A stretch of DNA of 64,000 nt from CAMDHY01 sp046156265. Its GTDB lineage: Bacteria > Pseudomonadota > Alphaproteobacteria > Rhizobiales > Segnochrobactraceae. The DNA lies in contig NZ_JAWDIR010000033.1 in NCBI RefSeq assembly GCF_046156265.1, forward strand, positions 310,001 through 374,000. The letters run 5' to 3'. The translations under genes and the position numbers were made by a program. Shown in pieces: positions 1-8,232 of the stretch (the first letter of the stretch is position 1; the number at the start of each line of letters is the position of its first letter). The notes under the pieces were generated by a model, which was given only the letters and a program-made list of their open reading frames with translations, had not been told where the DNA came from and did no database searches.

Positions 1-1442
1 CCATCGAGCGGCGCTCGCGCTCGGACACCGACGCCGCCGGCCGGCTCACCGCCGCCTTCAACCGCCTCGGCCCGTCCTATGTGAAGCTCGGCCAGTTCCT
101 GGCCACCCGCGCCGACGTCGTCGGCCGCGAGGCCGCCGCCGATCTGGCAAGGCTGCAGGACCAGGTCCCGGCGGCCCCGGAGGAGGCGGCCCGCGCCGCC
201 GTCGCCGAGGCGCTCGGCCGGCCGGTCGACGAGATGTTCGTGTCGTTCGGCCCGGCGGTCGCCGCAGCCTCGATCGCGCAGGTCCACAAGGCGGTGGTGC
301 GCGACGCCGACGGCAGCGAACATCCCGTCGCGGTCAAGGTGTTGAAGCCCGGTGTCGCCCGCAGGTTCGCCCGCGACCTCGAGAGCTTCTATCTGGCAGC
401 CCGGCTGATCGAGCGCTTCTCGCCCTCGGCACGACGGCTCAGGCCGATCGCCGTCGTCGACACCCTCGCCCGCTCGGTCGTGCTGGAGATGGACCTCCGG
501 CTGGAGGCCGCCGCCCTCTCGGAGATGGCCGAGAACACGCAGGACGACCCCGGTTTCCGCCTGCCGGTGGTCGACTGGCGCCACACCGCCAAGTCCGTGC
601 TGACGATGGAGTGGATCGACGGCATCAAGCTCTCGGAGGTCGAGCGCCTGCGCGAGGCCGGCCACGACCTCGTGGCGCTGTCGGAGACGATCATCCAGTC
701 GTTCCTGCGCCACGCCATGCGCGACGGCTTCTTCCACGCCGATATGCACCAGGGGAACCTGTTCGTCGTTGCGGACGGCACGCTGGTCGCGGTCGACCTC
801 GGCATCATGGGCCGCCTCGACGCCGCCGAGCGGCGCTTCCTCGCCGAGATTCTCTACGGCTTCATCCGCCGCGACTATCGGCGCGTCGCCGAGGTGCACT
901 TCGAGGCGGGCTATGTGCCGGCCGGACAGGACGTCGAGGTGTTCGCCCAGGCGCTGCGCGCCATCGGCGAGCCGATCCGCGGCCAGACGGCGGCCGACAT
1001 CTCGATGGCGCGGCTTTTGACGCAGCTCCTCGAAGTCACCGAGATGTTCGCCATGCGGACGCAGCCGCGGCTGATCCTCCTGCAGAAGACGATGGTGGTG
1101 GTGGAGGGCGTCGCCCGCACCCTCGACCCGCAGCTCGACATCTGGCGGACGGCCGAGCCCGTGGTGTCCTCGTGGATCGCCGGCAATCTCGGCCCGGCCG
1201 GGCGGCTCGCCTCGGCGGCTGGCGGCCTCGGCAGCCTGCTTCGCCTCGCCGGCGAGCTCCCGGCGCTCGCAACCCGCGCCGAGGCGATGTCGGCGGGGTT
1301 CGCCCGCATGGCCGAAAAGGGCCTCGATCTCTCCGACGAATCGGTGCGGCGCGTCGCCGCCGCCCGCCGCGACTGGACGGTGCGCCTGCCGCTGTGGGTC
1401 GGCGCCGGCGCCCTGGTGGCGATCGCCATTTCCCTGCTCTGA
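1..1442 (+). CDS. ubiB: UbiB/Coq8-type atypical kinase, ubiquinone biosynthesis (5' partial)
   Basis: C-terminal part of an ABC1/ADCK-family kinase-like ATPase that supports ubiquinone synthesis at the inner membrane. The frame is open from base 3 with no start codon, so the N-terminus lies outside the window. The family landmarks appear in order: KxGQ (bases 81-92), the alanine-rich loop AAASIAQVH (261-287), the lysine of VAVKVLK, the catalytic HADMHQGN (735-758) and DLG in place of DFG (795-803). The last 20 residues are hydrophobic, as in the C-terminal membrane anchor of UbiB. In related genomes ubiE usually lies upstream; that is known synteny and cannot be seen here. Confidence 0.95.
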   Translation, partial: IERRSRSDTDAAGRLTAAFNRLGPSYVKLGQFLATRADVVGREAAADLARLQDQVPAAPEEAARAAVAEALGRPVDEMFVSFGPAVAAASIAQVHKAVVRDADGSEHPVAVKVLKPGVARRFARDLESFYLAARLIERFSPSARRLRPIAVVDTLARSVVLEMDLRLEAAALSEMAENTQDDPGFRLPVVDWRHTAKSVLTMEWIDGIKLSEVERLREAGHDLVALSETIIQSFLRHAMRDGFFHADMHQGNLFVVADGTLVAVDLGIMGRLDAAERRFLAEILYGFIRRDYRRVAEVHFEAGYVPAGQDVEVFAQALRAIGEPIRGQTAADISMARLLTQLLEVTEMFAMRTQPRLILLQKTMVVVEGVARTLDPQLDIWRTAEPVVSSWIAGNLGPAGRLASAAGGLGSLLRLAGELPALATRAEAMSAGFARMAEKGLDLSDESVRRVAAARRDWTVRLPLWVGAGALVAIAISLL

Positions 1443-1552
1443 GCGCCCCTCGACGCAACCGCCGTCCTCGCAGCGCGTTAGTCGGTGGAGCCTCGCGCTC
1501 CGCCGCATGCGCGCGCGGGGCGTCGTTGTTTTGTCAGAAGGGAGACCGGCCC

Positions 1553-2014
1553 ATGCGCGTGCTGTTGTCCGCGGCGGTCGTCCTCGGCCTCGCCGCCGCC
1601 CCCGCCGTCGCCCAGCAGGACCCGGCCGTCCCGCCGGCCGTCCAGTCAGACCCGGCCGTCCCGCCGGTGGTACTGCCGTCGATCCCCCCGATTCCGACCG
1701 AACCGGTCGTCGAGGAGAAGCCGGCCGGCCCCAATGCGGGCCTCGTCACCGAGGTGGCGGACCGGGCGGAGATGATGATCGGCAAGCCGCTGGCCGCCGA
1801 GGACGGCGAGGATGTCGGCACCGTCGTCGGCGTCGTCCGCGACCCGGATGGCAGGCTGCGGGAGATCCACGCCGACATCGGCGGCGGCCTGTTCGGCTTC
1901 GGCGCGCAGCGCATTTCGCTCGAGCCCGAGGTCGTCACGGTGACGCCCGACGGCGAGAAGCTGCTCGCCCGCAAGAGCGCCGACGCCCTGCGCGAGCGCG
2001 CCGACGGCGGCTGA
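1553..2014 (+). CDS. exported PRC-barrel domain protein
   Basis: 153-residue protein. It starts with a Sec-type signal peptide (MRVLLSAAVVLGLAAAPAVA, then QQ), followed by a proline/valine-rich linker with a repeated DPAVPP unit at about residues 22-60. A single PRC-barrel-like domain covers about residues 70-150 (MIGKPLAAEDGEDVGTVVGV, then DPDGRLREIHADIGG). PRC barrels are small beta domains found in photosynthetic reaction-centre H subunits and RimM; exported rhizobial versions have no assigned function. The start is set by the signal peptide and a purine-rich GGGAGA about 8 bases upstream. The gene lies 110 bases after ubiB on the same strand. A role in the envelope is inferred from the signal peptide only. 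Confidence 0.85.
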   Translation: MRVLLSAAVVLGLAAAPAVAQQDPAVPPAVQSDPAVPPVVLPSIPPIPTEPVVEEKPAGPNAGLVTEVADRAEMMIGKPLAAEDGEDVGTVVGVVRDPDGRLREIHADIGGGLFGFGAQRISLEPEVVTVTPDGEKLLARKSADALRERADGG

Positions 2015-2017
2015 GCC

Positions 2018-2791
2018 TCAGGCGACGGCCTCGACCGCCGCGATCAGGCGCGCGAGGTCCTGCGGCCGCGACAGGCTGTGGTCGCCGTCCTTGACGAGCG
2101 TCAGCACGACGTCGTCGGTGGCGAGGCGGCTCACCGTCTCCACCGCATGGCCCCACGGCACGTCGACGTCGCGCACCCCCTGCAGGATGTGGACGGGGCA
2201 GCCGACGTCGATCGACCCGCCGAGCAGCAGATGCGCGCGTGATTCTTCCAGCAGGGTGCGGGTGATCGGATAGGGGTCGCCGTAGGCGGACGGGCGGTAG
2301 TAGACGCCGTCGCGGGCGAGCGCCGCCCGCGCCTCGTCCGAAAAGGCCGGCTCCATCAGTCTCTCCGTGAAATCCGCCGCCGGCGCCACCAGAACGAGGC
2401 CGGCGACGGCCCGCTCGGCCTTCAGCTTCTGTGCCAGCAGCAGTGCGATCCAGCCGCCGAGCGACGAGCCGACGAGAATGACGGGCTTGCGGCAGACGCG
2501 CGCCACCACCGCCTCCGCTTCCTCGAGCCAGCGGCCGATAGTGCCGTCCTCGAAGCGCCCGCCGGAGCGTCCGTGGCCGGAATAGTCGAAGCGCACCACC
2601 GCCCGGCCCGTCTCGGCGCCCCAGGCATCGAGCGCGGTCGCCTTCGAGCCGGCCATGTCCGAGCGGAAGCCGATCAGGAATACGACGTCGGGGCCTGTTC
2701 CCTCTCGCCGCAGCACAGCGATGTCGCGCGCCTCCGCGCCGATGCCGACGGTGAGCGTTTGCAGCGTCGCCTCGTCCATCCTAAGAGCCAT
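2018..2791 (-). CDS. alpha/beta hydrolase
   Basis: 257-residue serine hydrolase of the alpha/beta fold. The nucleophile elbow is GSSLGG (about residue 108), the preceding strand carries DYSGHGRSGG as in dienelactone-hydrolase and palmitoyl thioesterase-like families, and the late acid and histidine are suggested by GVRDVDVP and DGDHSLSR. The open frame extends far upstream, but that part is antisense to the glycosyltransferase gene. ATG at 2791 or 2779 are the realistic starts, and neither has an ideal ribosome site. The gene converges with the PRC-barrel gene, 3 bases away. The substrate cannot be told from sequence; a small ester or thioester is likely. Confidence 0.87.
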   Translation of the reverse strand: MALRMDEATLQTLTVGIGAEARDIAVLRREGTGPDVVFLIGFRSDMAGSKATALDAWGAETGRAVVRFDYSGHGRSGGRFEDGTIGRWLEEAEAVVARVCRKPVILVGSSLGGWIALLLAQKLKAERAVAGLVLVAPAADFTERLMEPAFSDEARAALARDGVYYRPSAYGDPYPITRTLLEESRAHLLLGGSIDVGCPVHILQGVRDVDVPWGHAVETVSRLATDDVVLTLVKDGDHSLSRPQDLARLIAAVEAVA

Positions 2792-2876
2792 CCTCTGCCG
2801 TCGCCCGCCGATCGCGCGCAGGTGATGACACGACCCGCCGCGCCGGCAAAGCGCCGAGACACAGCTGAGGGATCCG

Positions 2877-4067
2877 TTGAGCGCGTCTCCGCCACCCCGC
2901 CGCACTGTGCTGCAGATCCTGCCGAGCCTCGAGACGGGCGGGGCGGAGCGCACCGCGGTCGATGTCGCGGCAGCGCTGGTGATGGCGGGACACCGTGCCA
3001 TCGTCGCGAGCGAAGGCGGCCGCATGGTCGCCGAACTGGAGGCGGCGGGCGCCGAGCATCTCGTCTTCCCGGCGGCGACGAAGAACCCGCTCGCCATGGC
3101 GCTGAACATCGGCCGCCTCGCGGCAATCGTCCGGCGCGAGAGCGTCGACCTCCTCCACGCCCGCTCGCGAGCACCGGCCTGGGTGGCGCTCGCCGCGGCG
3201 CGCCGCACGGGCGTCCCCTTCGTCACCACCTACCACGGCGCCTACCGCGCCGGCTCGCGGCCAAAGGTGCTCTACAATTCCGTGATGGCGCGCGGCGACG
3301 CGGTGATCGCGAATTCCGCCTGGACGGCGGGCGAGATCGCCGCGCACTACCCGTTCGCGGCATCCCGCATCGTCACCATCGCCCGCGGCAGCGACCTCTC
3401 GGCCTTCGCGCCCGGGGGCGTTTCGCCAGAGCGGCGTGCGGCGGTGGCGGTGCAGTTCGGTCTCGCCCCCGAGGACGGGCGGCCGGTGCTGCTGCACCTC
3501 GCCCGCCTCACCGGCTGGAAGGGCCAGCGCGTGCTCATCGACGCGGCGGCGGCGCTCGCCGCGGAAGGCCGCGACCTCGTCACCATCCTCGCGGGCGACG
3601 CCCAGGGCCGCGACGGATATGTCGACGACCTCCGCGGACGCATCGCCGCGGCGGGCCTCGGCGAGCGAGTGCGCCTCGTCGGCCACTGCGGCGACGTCCC
3701 GGCGGCGCTTTCGCTCGCCACCGTGGCGGTGGTGCCGTCCACCGAGCCGGAGGCGTTCGGGCGGGTGGCGGTGGAGGCGCAGGCGGCCGGCGTGCCGGTG
3801 GTGGCGAGCGACCACGGCGCCGCCGCCGAGACGGTGCTCGCCCCGCCGACGACGCCGGCGGAGCGGCGCACCGGCTGGCGCGTGCCGCCCGGAGACGCTG
3901 GCTCCCTCGCCCGGGCGGTGGCGGAAGCGCTGACGCTCGATCCGGCGGAGCGGCTGGCGCTGGCCGACCGCGCCCGAACCCACGTCGCCGGCGCCTATGG
4001 GGTGGCGACGATGACGGCGGCGACACTCGCCGTCTATGAGCGGGTGCTGGCCGGCCGAACTGGCTGA
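2877..4067 (+). CDS. glycosyltransferase family 4 (GT-B fold)
   Basis: 396 residues. The N-terminal half begins with the Rossmann strand and glycine loop LPSLETGGAERT, which binds the acceptor side. The C-terminal half carries the donor-binding region with the EPEAFGRVAVEAQ E-x7-E signature around residues 285-295, so this is a retaining GT4 enzyme of the kind used for lipopolysaccharide core or exopolysaccharide sugars. The start is a TTG 6 bases after GAGGG; there is no ATG near it. It is divergent from the hydrolase at 2018-2791. No other polysaccharide gene lies close by, so donor and acceptor remain unknown. Confidence 0.9.
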   Translation: MSASPPPRRTVLQILPSLETGGAERTAVDVAAALVMAGHRAIVASEGGRMVAELEAAGAEHLVFPAATKNPLAMALNIGRLAAIVRRESVDLLHARSRAPAWVALAAARRTGVPFVTTYHGAYRAGSRPKVLYNSVMARGDAVIANSAWTAGEIAAHYPFAASRIVTIARGSDLSAFAPGGVSPERRAAVAVQFGLAPEDGRPVLLHLARLTGWKGQRVLIDAAAALAAEGRDLVTILAGDAQGRDGYVDDLRGRIAAAGLGERVRLVGHCGDVPAALSLATVAVVPSTEPEAFGRVAVEAQAAGVPVVASDHGAAAETVLAPPTTPAERRTGWRVPPGDAGSLARAVAEALTLDPAERLALADRARTHVAGAYGVATMTAATLAVYERVLAGRTG

Positions 4068-4342
4068 GCGGGCTGGCGGGCTGAGCGGCCGGCTTTTCGC
4101 CCGAATCGGCGTCCTTGATCGTGGCTGCGCGGGTTCATTCTGCCGCGAGCCCCGACGCCACCGCGTCCGGGGCTTGCCGCGTTATGCAGCTTTTGTTGTA
4201 TTGCGCGCCCGCCGATGCGATATGGTTGGGGATCGGACCCGATCGTGCCCCGTGGCACGTCGAGCCGACGGCAATCCGTGTCGCCTGGGAGGGGGCCGGG
4301 TTCGCCGCAGCACCTGTCGCCAACGATCGAGGAGTCTCGACC

Positions 4343-4879
4343 ATTCGTCGTCCGTTCCGTGCGCCGCCCACCGTCAAGGACGGGCCGCGCGTCAACCGCG
4401 AGATCCGTGTTCCGGAAGTCCAGCTGATCGACGCCGAAGGCGCCAACCTCGGCGTCGTCGCGATGCCGGAGGCTTTGGCACTGGCCGAGGCCGCAGGGCT
4501 CGACCTCGTCGAGATCGCGCCCAATTCCGAGCCGCCTGTCTGCAAGATTCTCGACTTCGGTAAGTTCAAGTACCAGTCGCAGAAGAAGGCGTCCGAGGCT
4601 CGCAAGAAGCAGAAGACCGTCGAAGTCAAAGAAATCAAGATGCGCCCGAACATCGACACCCACGATTACGAGGTGAAGATGCGGGCCATGCTGCGCTTCT
4701 TTGAAGAAGGCGACAAGGTCAAGGTGACGCTGCGGTTCCGCGGGCGCGAAATGGCGCATCAGGACCTCGGCGTGAAGCTCCTCGACCAGGTGCGCGCTGA
4801 GACGATCGAGATCGCCAAGGTGGAATCCGAGCCCAAGCTCGAAGGCCGCCAGATGGTCATGGTGCTGGCGCCGCGCTGA
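4343..4879 (+). CDS. infC: translation initiation factor IF-3, ATT start
   Basis: 178-residue IF-3, which binds the 30S subunit and proofreads start codon and initiator tRNA. The N-domain (VNREIRVPEVQLIDAEG...) is joined by the basic linker KYQSQKKASEARKKQK to the C-domain with the helix and strand pattern ending LEGRQMVMVLAPR. The coding region starts at ATT: ATTCGTCGTCC follows a GAGGAG ribosome site, and the length fits the family only with this start. An AUU start is the known basis of infC self-regulation in enterobacteria, since IF-3 discriminates against non-standard starts. The reading frame is open further upstream (to about 4115), but that part has no IF-3 similarity. rpmI-rplT do not follow. 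Confidence 0.97.
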   Translation: MRRPFRAPPTVKDGPRVNREIRVPEVQLIDAEGANLGVVAMPEALALAEAAGLDLVEIAPNSEPPVCKILDFGKFKYQSQKKASEARKKQKTVEVKEIKMRPNIDTHDYEVKMRAMLRFFEEGDKVKVTLRFRGREMAHQDLGVKLLDQVRAETIEIAKVESEPKLEGRQMVMVLAPR

Positions 4880-4917
4880 GCGCGGCCCGACACCCGCCGT
4901 CATCCAGCATCTCCTTC

Positions 4918-4939
4918 GGCGCCCGTCCGGACGGGCGCC
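4918..4939. terminator. perfect 22-bp palindrome between convergent infC and DUF2459 gene
   Basis: GGCGCCCGTCC is followed directly by GGACGGGCGCC. It lies 38 bases after the infC stop and touches the stop codon of the opposing gene (CTA at 4939-4941). It would fold into a strong hairpin in either transcript. No clear T-run follows, so termination is inferred from position and symmetry. Confidence 0.5.
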
Positions 4940-5715
4940 TACAGTTCGTTGCGCCAGCGCAGGTCGGCGAGGAGCCCGTTCGACAGGACGGCGGGCACCG
5001 GCGAGACCCTGAGGCCGGCGGCCGCGAAGAGGTCCGCGACCCAGTGGTTGCAGGTGGCGAACAGGCTGTAGCGGCCGTTCGCCGAGAAAAAAAGGCTCTG
5101 CCCGTAGAGGCCGGGCCCGAGCGCTTCTGGCTGTCCGGCGGCATCGGGCGCAAAGGCCGCCGCGAGGCGGACGGCGAGGGCGTCGAAGCCCACCTCCGAT
5201 AGCCGTAGGGTCTGCGCGTCGGCCGCCGGGAAGCTCGCCGCCGGCCCGCCCATGAGCCCGACGACGTGCAGCACGCTGCCGTCGTTGCTGCCCGACAGCG
5301 CTGCCATCGCCATGCCGACGGTGACGTCCGAGAGGCGAGGGGCGAAGCGGTAGAAGGCGCTGTCACCCCAGCCGATCTCCAGCCATGGATAGGCGCCGAA
5401 GCGCGCCGCCAGCGCCGACAGCGCGGGCAGGCCCCGTTCCGAACCGGCGCGGGCGACGTCCGCCGTCCGGACGACCAGGCCGGCATGATAGCCGTGGTCG
5501 ACGACGGCGACCTCGACCGTCGCCGCCCCCGGCGCCGGCGGATAGAGCCGCGGGTCGCCCGTCCCCGCGATCGCCCAGGCGAGAACCGCGGCGGAGACCG
5601 CCGTCACCGCCAGCAGGGCGGCCGCGACGGCTGCGAGAACCTTGAGCCCTCTGAACCCGGCGACGACTACGGCCCGCACCATCGACTCCAGCGCCCCTGC
5701 CTCGGGAAAATCCAT
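4939..5715 (-). CDS. DUF2459 (TIGR02117-type) membrane-anchored protein
   Basis: 258 residues with one N-terminal membrane segment (about 25-50, AAVAAALLAVTAVSAAVLAW) and a soluble, probably periplasmic domain. The domain shows the family pattern HGYHAGLVV, WLEIGWGDSAFYR and FATCNHWVADL. DUF2459 proteins are sometimes called urease-associated because a few lie beside urease genes; no activity is established, and there is no urease gene here. The start could be the ATG at 5715 or, with a weak GGAG in front, the ATG at 5682 (MVRAVVV). The latter leaves the membrane segment intact. Confidence 0.85.
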   Translation of the reverse strand: MDFPEAGALESMVRAVVVAGFRGLKVLAAVAAALLAVTAVSAAVLAWAIAGTGDPRLYPPAPGAATVEVAVVDHGYHAGLVVRTADVARAGSERGLPALSALAARFGAYPWLEIGWGDSAFYRFAPRLSDVTVGMAMAALSGSNDGSVLHVVGLMGGPAASFPAADAQTLRLSEVGFDALAVRLAAAFAPDAAGQPEALGPGLYGQSLFFSANGRYSLFATCNHWVADLFAAAGLRVSPVPAVLSNGLLADLRWRNEL

Positions 5716-5951
5716 GTCGGCGGCGATTGCGCCGCTCTCGTGGCGCGGATCGGACGGCGCAGATCAATGGCCCGCGTCTCGTGGCTGCTCCCGGCACCGC
5801 CGCCCGTCCTCGCCCGCGGGAAGCACGTGCAATTCCTCCGCGAACCGGCTAACCACGATGGCCGCGCCACCCACCCCGTTCGAGGGTCGGCCGCGGTGGC
5901 CGGCGGCCTCGCTCGAGGTCGCCGGAGGGGCTGGAAACGGAGAGATCGCCG

Positions 5952-6239
5952 ATGCTGTTCGTCGCCGTCTGCTCGGACAAGCCGGGCATGCTGGACACCC
6001 GCGTTTCGAACCGGCCGACGCACGTCGCCTGGATGGAGGGCACCGGCGGTGCCGTGAAGCTCGCGGGCCCGTTCCTCGACGACACCGGCCAGAACCCTAT
6101 CGGCTCGATGCTGATCGTCGAGGCGGCGGACCTCGCCGCGGCCAAGGCGATGCTGGCCGAGGACCCCTACGCCAAGCTCGGCATCTTCGCCTCCGTCGAC
6201 GTGAAGCCCTGGCGGGTCGGCATCGGCAAGCTCGGCTGA
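5952..6239 (+). CDS. YciI-family protein, copy 1
   Basis: 95 residues of the YCII dimeric alpha/beta-barrel fold (MLFVAVCSDKPG...). It keeps the conserved histidine in RPTHVAWM that lies in the putative active site of YciI proteins, and ends KPWRVGIGKLG. YciI proteins are small enzymes or subunits of unassigned reaction, although a family member dehydrochlorinates an aromatic intermediate. A ribosome site GGAGAG lies 8 bases before ATG. In many Rhizobiales a YciI gene follows tsaD-gpsA and precedes an EVE gene; here the EVE gene is still downstream, but tsaD-gpsA lie some 50 kb away. Confidence 0.9.
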   Translation: MLFVAVCSDKPGMLDTRVSNRPTHVAWMEGTGGAVKLAGPFLDDTGQNPIGSMLIVEAADLAAAKAMLAEDPYAKLGIFASVDVKPWRVGIGKLG

Positions 6240-6398
6240 GCCGGAGCCTCTCCCGGGCGGCTGTCGCCGCGGGAACCGCGTGCAAAGCCGGCCGGAACCG
6301 GCTAACCACGGGGGCCGCAAAGGCACGCGCAGAGGCAGCCGCGGGCGACATCGCCGTCGCCCGGAACGGCCGCCCAAGGGATGGAAACGGAGAGATCG

Positions 6399-6686
6399 AT
6401 GCTGTTTGTCGCCATCTGCCTCGACAAGCCGGACATGCACGAGACCCGTGCCGCCACCCGTCCGGCACGCGACGCCTGGCTGAAGGGCCACGGCGAGGCG
6501 CTCAAGCTCACCGGACCGTTCCTCGATTCCACCGGCCAGAAGCCGGTCGGCTCGATGCTGATCGTCGAGGCGGCCGATCTCGACGCCGCGAAGACGATGC
6601 TCGCCGGGGATCCCTATGAAGAGGCTGGTATGTTCGCGTCCATCGACGTGAAGCCCTGGCGGGTCGGCATCGGCAAGCTCGGCTGA
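6399..6686 (+). CDS. YciI-family protein, copy 2 (diverged active site)
   Basis: 95 residues, colinear with copy 1 without gaps. The conserved histidine of copy 1 (RPTHVAWM) is replaced: the segment reads RPARDAWL. The flanking DKP, KLxGPFLD and GSMLIVEAADL segments are kept. The start chosen is the ATG at 6399, behind the same GGAGAG that serves copy 1; an in-frame ATG at 6381 would add METERS. Because the core fold is kept but the histidine is lost, this copy may be non-catalytic or have a different role, for example as partner of copy 1 in a heterodimer (inference). Confidence 0.88.
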   Translation: MLFVAICLDKPDMHETRAATRPARDAWLKGHGEALKLTGPFLDSTGQKPVGSMLIVEAADLDAAKTMLAGDPYEEAGMFASIDVKPWRVGIGKLG

Positions 6687-6702
6687 CGGCGAGGAGGGCG
6701 GG

Positions 6703-7122
6703 GTGGCGCACTGGCTCTACAAATCCGAGCCGTCGGTCTGGTCGTGGGACGACCAGGTGAAGGCCGGCGCCAAGGGGACGCACTGGGACGGCGTGCGCAA
6801 CCACGCCGCCAAGCTCAACCTGATGGCGATGAAAAAAGGTGAGCGCGGCTTCTTCTACCACTCCAACGAGGGCAAGGAGATCGTCGGCATCGTCGAGGTC
6901 ATCAGCGAGGCCTATCCCGACCCGAAGGACGAGAAGGGCGTGTTCGTCATGGTCGACCTCAAGGCTGTGAAGCCTCTGGCGCGGCCGGTCAGCCTCGAGG
7001 TGATCAAGACGGAGCCGCGCCTGAAGGAGATGGCGCTGATCAAGTTCTCGCGCCTCTCGGTCCAGCCCGTCACCGACGCCGAATGGGCGCTCGTCTGCGA
7101 GATGGGCGGCATCGCCCCGTGA
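6703..7122 (+). CDS. EVE domain-containing protein
   Basis: 139 residues, essentially one EVE domain (PUA-like fold) that binds modified bases in RNA or DNA. Typical segments are WLYKSEPSVWSWDDQ at the N-terminus, THWDGVRNHAAK and GFFYHSNEGKEIVGIVEV. The start is GTG behind GAGGAGGG. It lies 16 bases after the second YciI gene and overlaps the following methyltransferase start by 4 bases (GTGA), so the two are translationally coupled. Stand-alone EVE proteins are housekeeping in Proteobacteria; the bound base is not known for this one. Confidence 0.93.
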   Translation: MAHWLYKSEPSVWSWDDQVKAGAKGTHWDGVRNHAAKLNLMAMKKGERGFFYHSNEGKEIVGIVEVISEAYPDPKDEKGVFVMVDLKAVKPLARPVSLEVIKTEPRLKEMALIKFSRLSVQPVTDAEWALVCEMGGIAP

Positions 7123-7781
7123 GCGGGGCGGCGCCGATCGACCGCGCCGCCTTCGTCCGCGACAACACCCGCGTTCTGGCGCCCCCGCACGTCCCGGAAC
7201 TCCGCCTGCACCTCGCCGACGAGGCGACGGCGCTGTGGGAGAAGACCGAGGAAGAGCTCGGTGCCATGGGCCTGCCGCCGCCCTACTGGGCCTTCGCCTG
7301 GGCCGGCGGCCAGGCGCTGGCGCGCTACGTCCTCGACAATCCCGGCATCGTGGCGGGCCGCTCGGTGCTCGATTTCGCCGCCGGCTCCGGCGTCGTCGGC
7401 ATCGCAGCGATGCGGGCCGGCGCCGCCTCCGCCGTCTCCACCGAGATCGACGGCTTCGCGCTCGCCGCGATCACCGCCAATGCGGCGCTGAACGACGTCG
7501 CTGTCACCGCCCGCGACGAGGACACGACGGCCGAGCCGGCCGGCCGCTTCGACGTCGTGCTGTGCGGCGACGTCTTCTACGAGAAGCCGATGGCCGAGAA
7601 GGTGCTCGCCTGGCTCGAACGCGAGCGCGCCGCCGGCGCCACGGTGCTCGTCGGCGATCCCGGCCGCTCCTACCTGCCGAAGGAGCGCCTCGAGGCGGTC
7701 GCCGAATACCGCGTGCCGGTGACGCGGGCGCTGGAGGATTCCGAGATCAAGGTGACCCGGGTCTGGCGCTTCGCCGGCTGA
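7119..7781 (+). CDS. class I methyltransferase, ETF-beta lysine methyltransferase-like
   Basis: 220 residues. An N-terminal PPPYWAFAWAGGQALARYVLDNP-type segment (about residues 49-71), SAM-binding motif I VLDFAAGSGVVG and the post-motif GDVFYEKP match the family of electron-transfer-flavoprotein beta-subunit lysine methyltransferases (ETFBKMT), also annotated as nicotinamide N-methyltransferase-like. An alphaproteobacterial member of this group has been shown to modify ETF-beta; the substrate here is inferred. It starts at GTG overlapping the EVE stop. An alternative start at 7083 lies inside the EVE gene and is less likely. Confidence 0.85.
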   Translation: MSGAAPIDRAAFVRDNTRVLAPPHVPELRLHLADEATALWEKTEEELGAMGLPPPYWAFAWAGGQALARYVLDNPGIVAGRSVLDFAAGSGVVGIAAMRAGAASAVSTEIDGFALAAITANAALNDVAVTARDEDTTAEPAGRFDVVLCGDVFYEKPMAEKVLAWLERERAAGATVLVGDPGRSYLPKERLEAVAEYRVPVTRALEDSEIKVTRVWRFAG

Positions 7782-7814
7782 GGCCGCTCGGGCGGCGGCG
7801 CCGGTGCCGTCCCT

Positions 7815-7842
7815 CGGCCCCGACCGGCTATGCCGGGGGCCG
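7815..7842. terminator. hairpin between convergent methyltransferase and csaA genes
   Basis: CGGCCCC at 7815-7821 pairs with GGGGCCG at 7836-7842, with an inner CCGG/CCGG pair. It lies in the 94-base gap between two converging genes. There is no T-run, and in DNA this GC-rich such stems arise easily, so confidence is low. Confidence 0.3.
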
Positions 7843-7875
7843 CCCGTCTCCCTGTGGCCGCGTGGGGCGGGACCC

Positions 7876-8232
7876 TTAGTAGAGCCGGCCCCCGATCGGC
7901 ACGTCCAGATCGGGCCGCACCAGCACGACGGCCCCGTTCTCGTCGGGCACGCCGAGCGTCAACACCTCCGACATGAACTTGCCGATCTGGCGCGGCGGAA
8001 AATTCACCACCGCCAGCACCCGCCGCCCGACGAGGTCCTCCGGCGTGTAGTGGACGGTGATCTGAGCCGAGGACTTCTTCACGCCGATCTCGGGCCCGAA
8101 GTCGATCTCGAGCTTGTAGGCGGGCTTGCGCGCCTCCGGGAACGGATGCACGGCGCGGATGATGCCGACGCGCACGTCGACCTTCAGGAAATCGTCGAAG
8201 GTGATGGGCGCGGCGGGGGCGGTGTCGGACAT
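7876..8232 (-). CDS. csaA: CsaA-type tRNA-binding protein
   Basis: 118 residues forming one OB-fold tRNA-binding domain of the CsaA type, a stand-alone homologue of the C-terminal domain of methionyl-tRNA synthetase and Arc1p. Features are FDDFLKVDVRVGIIRAVHPF, EARKPAYKLEIDFG, VGRRVLAVVNFPPRQIG and the closing LVRPDLDVPIGGRLY. CsaA was described as a protein-export chaperone in Bacillus; the structure shows RNA binding. The gene stands alone, convergent with the methyltransferase and followed upstream on its strand by the COQ9-like gene. Confidence 0.93.
   Translation of the reverse strand: MSDTAPAAPITFDDFLKVDVRVGIIRAVHPFPEARKPAYKLEIDFGPEIGVKKSSAQITVHYTPEDLVGRRVLAVVNFPPRQIGKFMSEVLTLGVPDENGAVVLVRPDLDVPIGGRLY

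Larger units (their letters stand above)
5815..6686 (+). repeat. tandem duplication of a YciI gene with its upstream region
   Basis: Copy 1 (5815-6239) and copy 2 (6268-6686) are in direct tandem. The homology begins well upstream of the genes: CGCGGGAA at 5815 and 6268, CGTGCAA just after, and GAACCGGCTAACCACG at 5842 and 6295 (offset 453). GGAAACGGAGAGATCG precedes both starts, and both genes end in the same 12 residues (VKPWRVGIGKLG). The offset between start codons is 447. So the duplicated unit included the 5' control region. Confidence 0.9.

Noticed and set aside
6738..6762. CTGGTCG...CGACCAG inverted repeat in the EVE gene as a further FadR-type site
   Set aside because: It lies inside coding sequence and the half-sites are too far apart for the N3 spacing.
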